A stretch of 7,431 nucleotides of DNA from an uncultured Longilinea sp. (GTDB taxonomy: Bacteria; Chloroflexota; Anaerolineae; Anaerolineales; Anaerolineaceae). The notes under the pieces are model-generated. The model was not told where the DNA came from and did not search any database. It saw only the letters and a program-made list of their open reading frames with translations. Below are positions 6,369 through 7,431 of this stretch, piece by piece. The stretch is taken from the NCBI GenBank assembly GCA_937863945.1, contig CALMIB010000180.1:1-7431 (forward strand), given 5' to 3'. A program made the position numbers and the translations under genes. Every line of letters starts with the position of its first letter. The stretch's first letter is position 1.

Positions 6369-6370
6369 TT

Positions 6371-6399
6371 ATTTTCAATTCGGATGGATGAATTGTCAA
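6371..6399 (-). promoter_or_regulatory. Sigma-70-type promoter for lipoprotein-queG unit
   Basis: On the minus strand a perfect TTGACA (6394-6399) is separated by 17 bases from GAAAAT (6371-6376), which matches TATAAT at four of six positions. Transcription would start near 6364, inside the inverted repeat at 6344-6368, with a leader of about 50 bases before ATG 6313. This fits a unit starting with the lipoprotein gene. Motif and spacing are seen; use is inferred. Confidence 0.6.
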
Positions 6400-6403
6400 G
6401 GGT

Positions 6404-7431
6404 TTAATCAGAATCGGGGGTCGGCGTGAACAGCCACGTATCGGGTGAGGGCGTGGCCGGCAAATCCAGGTCAAAGCCGTATTTTCCATAGAAGGAGAAA
6501 AAAGTGGTCGCGCCGGGATGGATGCTGACCTTTGATCGATAACGCGTGCCGTCGATTTGGATGGTGATGTAATAATTGCCGGCAGGCAGGTCGCTCAAAA
6601 CCATGTTCTCCCGGTAGTAGTCATCCTGCACCACCGAGGTGGGACCGTAGGTGCGCACCGACCAGGTCTGGCCGGTTTGGGGGGAATAAACGCTGACCTC
6701 CTGCTTGGTAATGGGCAGCCCGTGGCCATCCATCACCCGCCCGGTCAACACCCCCCAGCCCTGCGGCGGCGCCAACCACAGCTCGGGATTCCGGGTGGCA
6801 TAAAAAGAATTGGTTTCAATGCGGACTTCAAAGTGCAAATGCGGACCGGTGGTAAAGCCGGTGTCGCCCACCAGGCCAATGATATCGCCAGCTTCGACGC
6901 GCTGCCCCAGGTAAGCCTTGACCTCAGACATGTGCGCGTACACCGTGTAAAGCTGTCGGCCCTGATAGCCAAAATCATGGCGGATCACCACTGCCAGGCC
7001 GTAGGGATCGTTTTCATTGCCGGCCCCGCTGTATAAACCATACCCCGTCCAGGTCACCTTTCCGGCCGCTGCAGCCAGGATGGGGGTTCCGGTGGGGGCG
7101 TCGATATCAATGCCGGTGTGAACGATATCCGAATCGGCAAAAATGCCGCCGTAGCGGTAATCGGCGAGCGGCCAATTGATCTCGTCGGCGGCAATGGGAC
7201 GGCTGAAGTAAAAATGGTCATGCTGGCTGAGCGCCCAGGGCACTTCATAGAGCGGGGGACGCCAGAGCGAAACTGGTTGTGAGCCCGGCGTGGGGAACGT
7301 GAAACGAAGGGGTGCCTCGCCGGCATGCGGTAAGCCATTCTCCGCCGGCGTTGCTTCCACCACGGGGGCGGAGGCGGGCGTGCTGGTCGGCGCGGCAAAG
7401 GTTGGGGCCGTGGGTTGTGGAGACGACCCGT
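6404..7431 (-). CDS. M23 (LytM) peptidoglycan endopeptidase, N-terminus beyond window edge
   Basis: The frame stays open from the stop at 6404-6406 to the right edge (about 341 codons), so the GTG at 7363 is not a real start and the true N-terminus, presumably with an export signal, is missing. Visible first is a Pro/Thr/Ala/Ser linker (PTSTPASAPVVEATPAE). In residues counted from the codon at 7363, the M23 domain spans about 65-195. It has the zinc ligands H82 and D86 (VHTGIDIDAP), H144 in YAHMSE, and H175/H177 in GPHLHFEVR. All known catalytic and zinc positions are intact, so it should be an active zinc endopeptidase cutting peptidoglycan peptide bridges outside the membrane. Residues 203-292 look like a transthyretin/carboxypeptidase-regulatory-like beta domain (VLTGRVMDGHGLPITKQEV, then LSDLPAGNYYITIQIDG), probably for binding or spacing. 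The C-terminus is a short Pro/Thr tail. The lipoprotein gene follows after 90 bases. Confidence 0.93.
   Translation of the reverse strand, partial: GSSPQPTAPTFAAPTSTPASAPVVEATPAENGLPHAGEAPLRFTFPTPGSQPVSLWRPPLYEVPWALSQHDHFYFSRPIAADEINWPLADYRYGGIFADSDIVHTGIDIDAPTGTPILAAAAGKVTWTGYGLYSGAGNENDPYGLAVVIRHDFGYQGRQLYTVYAHMSEVKAYLGQRVEAGDIIGLVGDTGFTTGPHLHFEVRIETNSFYATRNPELWLAPPQGWGVLTGRVMDGHGLPITKQEVSVYSPQTGQTWSVRTYGPTSVVQDDYYRENMVLSDLPAGNYYITIQIDGTRYRSKVSIHPGATTFFSFYGKYGFDLDLPATPSPDTWLFTPTPDSD

Noticed and set aside
5477..6391. Plus-strand open frame of 304 codons opposite the lipoprotein
   Set aside because: It is antisense to a well-supported gene, with Gly/Arg/Val-rich sequence that mirrors the Thr/Pro linker codons, and no recognisable domain.
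7361..7363. GTG as the start of the M23 peptidase
   Set aside because: The frame continues without a stop to the window edge through a linker of the same Pro/Thr type, and there would be no export signal.

Overview
The window looks like chromosomal DNA from a Chloroflexota bacterium, probably class Anaerolineae. This rests on style rather than a marker gene. The DNA is GC-rich, and at least three predicted exported proteins carry long Thr/Pro ('TPT') linkers. The first LysM domain has a GDTCWSIA-type sequence with paired cysteines, and an NBR1-type Ig-like domain sits in a lipoprotein. There are no tRNA or rRNA genes, no transposase, no CRISPR array and no sign of a prophage.

Layout. (1) Positions 1-2097, minus strand, hold a tight three-gene partner-switching operon. 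In transcription order it encodes a STAS anti-anti-sigma-like protein, an RsbW/RsbT-type ATP-binding protein, and a multi-GAF protein that runs off the left edge. The last two genes overlap by one base (TGATG). An extended -10 element (TGATATAAT) and a strong GGAGGA ribosome binding site lie in front of the operon. The open frame of the GAF protein is uninterrupted from 1325 to the window edge, about 441 codons. (2) Positions 2098-2281 are a divergent intergenic region. (3) Positions 2282-3031, plus strand, encode a membrane-anchored protein with two LysM domains, followed by a strong intrinsic terminator. (4) Positions 3130-4476, plus strand, encode an N-terminally anchored protein with a probable Ig-like domain and a TolB-like beta-propeller. 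(5) Positions 4480-5610, minus strand, encode QueG, the last enzyme of queuosine synthesis. It converges on the propeller gene with only 3 bases between the two stop codons. (6) Positions 5633-6313, minus strand, encode a lipoprotein with an NBR1-type Ig-like domain, 22 bases upstream of queG and probably co-transcribed with it. (7) From 6404 to the right edge, minus strand, is an M23 (LytM) peptidase whose N-terminus lies outside the window.

Taken together, most of the window serves the cell surface: peptidoglycan binding (LysM), peptidoglycan cleavage (M23), and a lipoprotein and a propeller protein with likely protein-binding folds. Next to these are a signalling module, probably for stress or environmental response, and one tRNA-modification enzyme. 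I see no clear evidence of a wholly new system. The points most worth a second look are the regulatory structures (the promoter-overlapping dyad at 6344-6368 and the bulged hairpin across the two convergent stops), the NBR1-like lipoprotein paired with queG, and the unseen C-terminus of the GAF protein.
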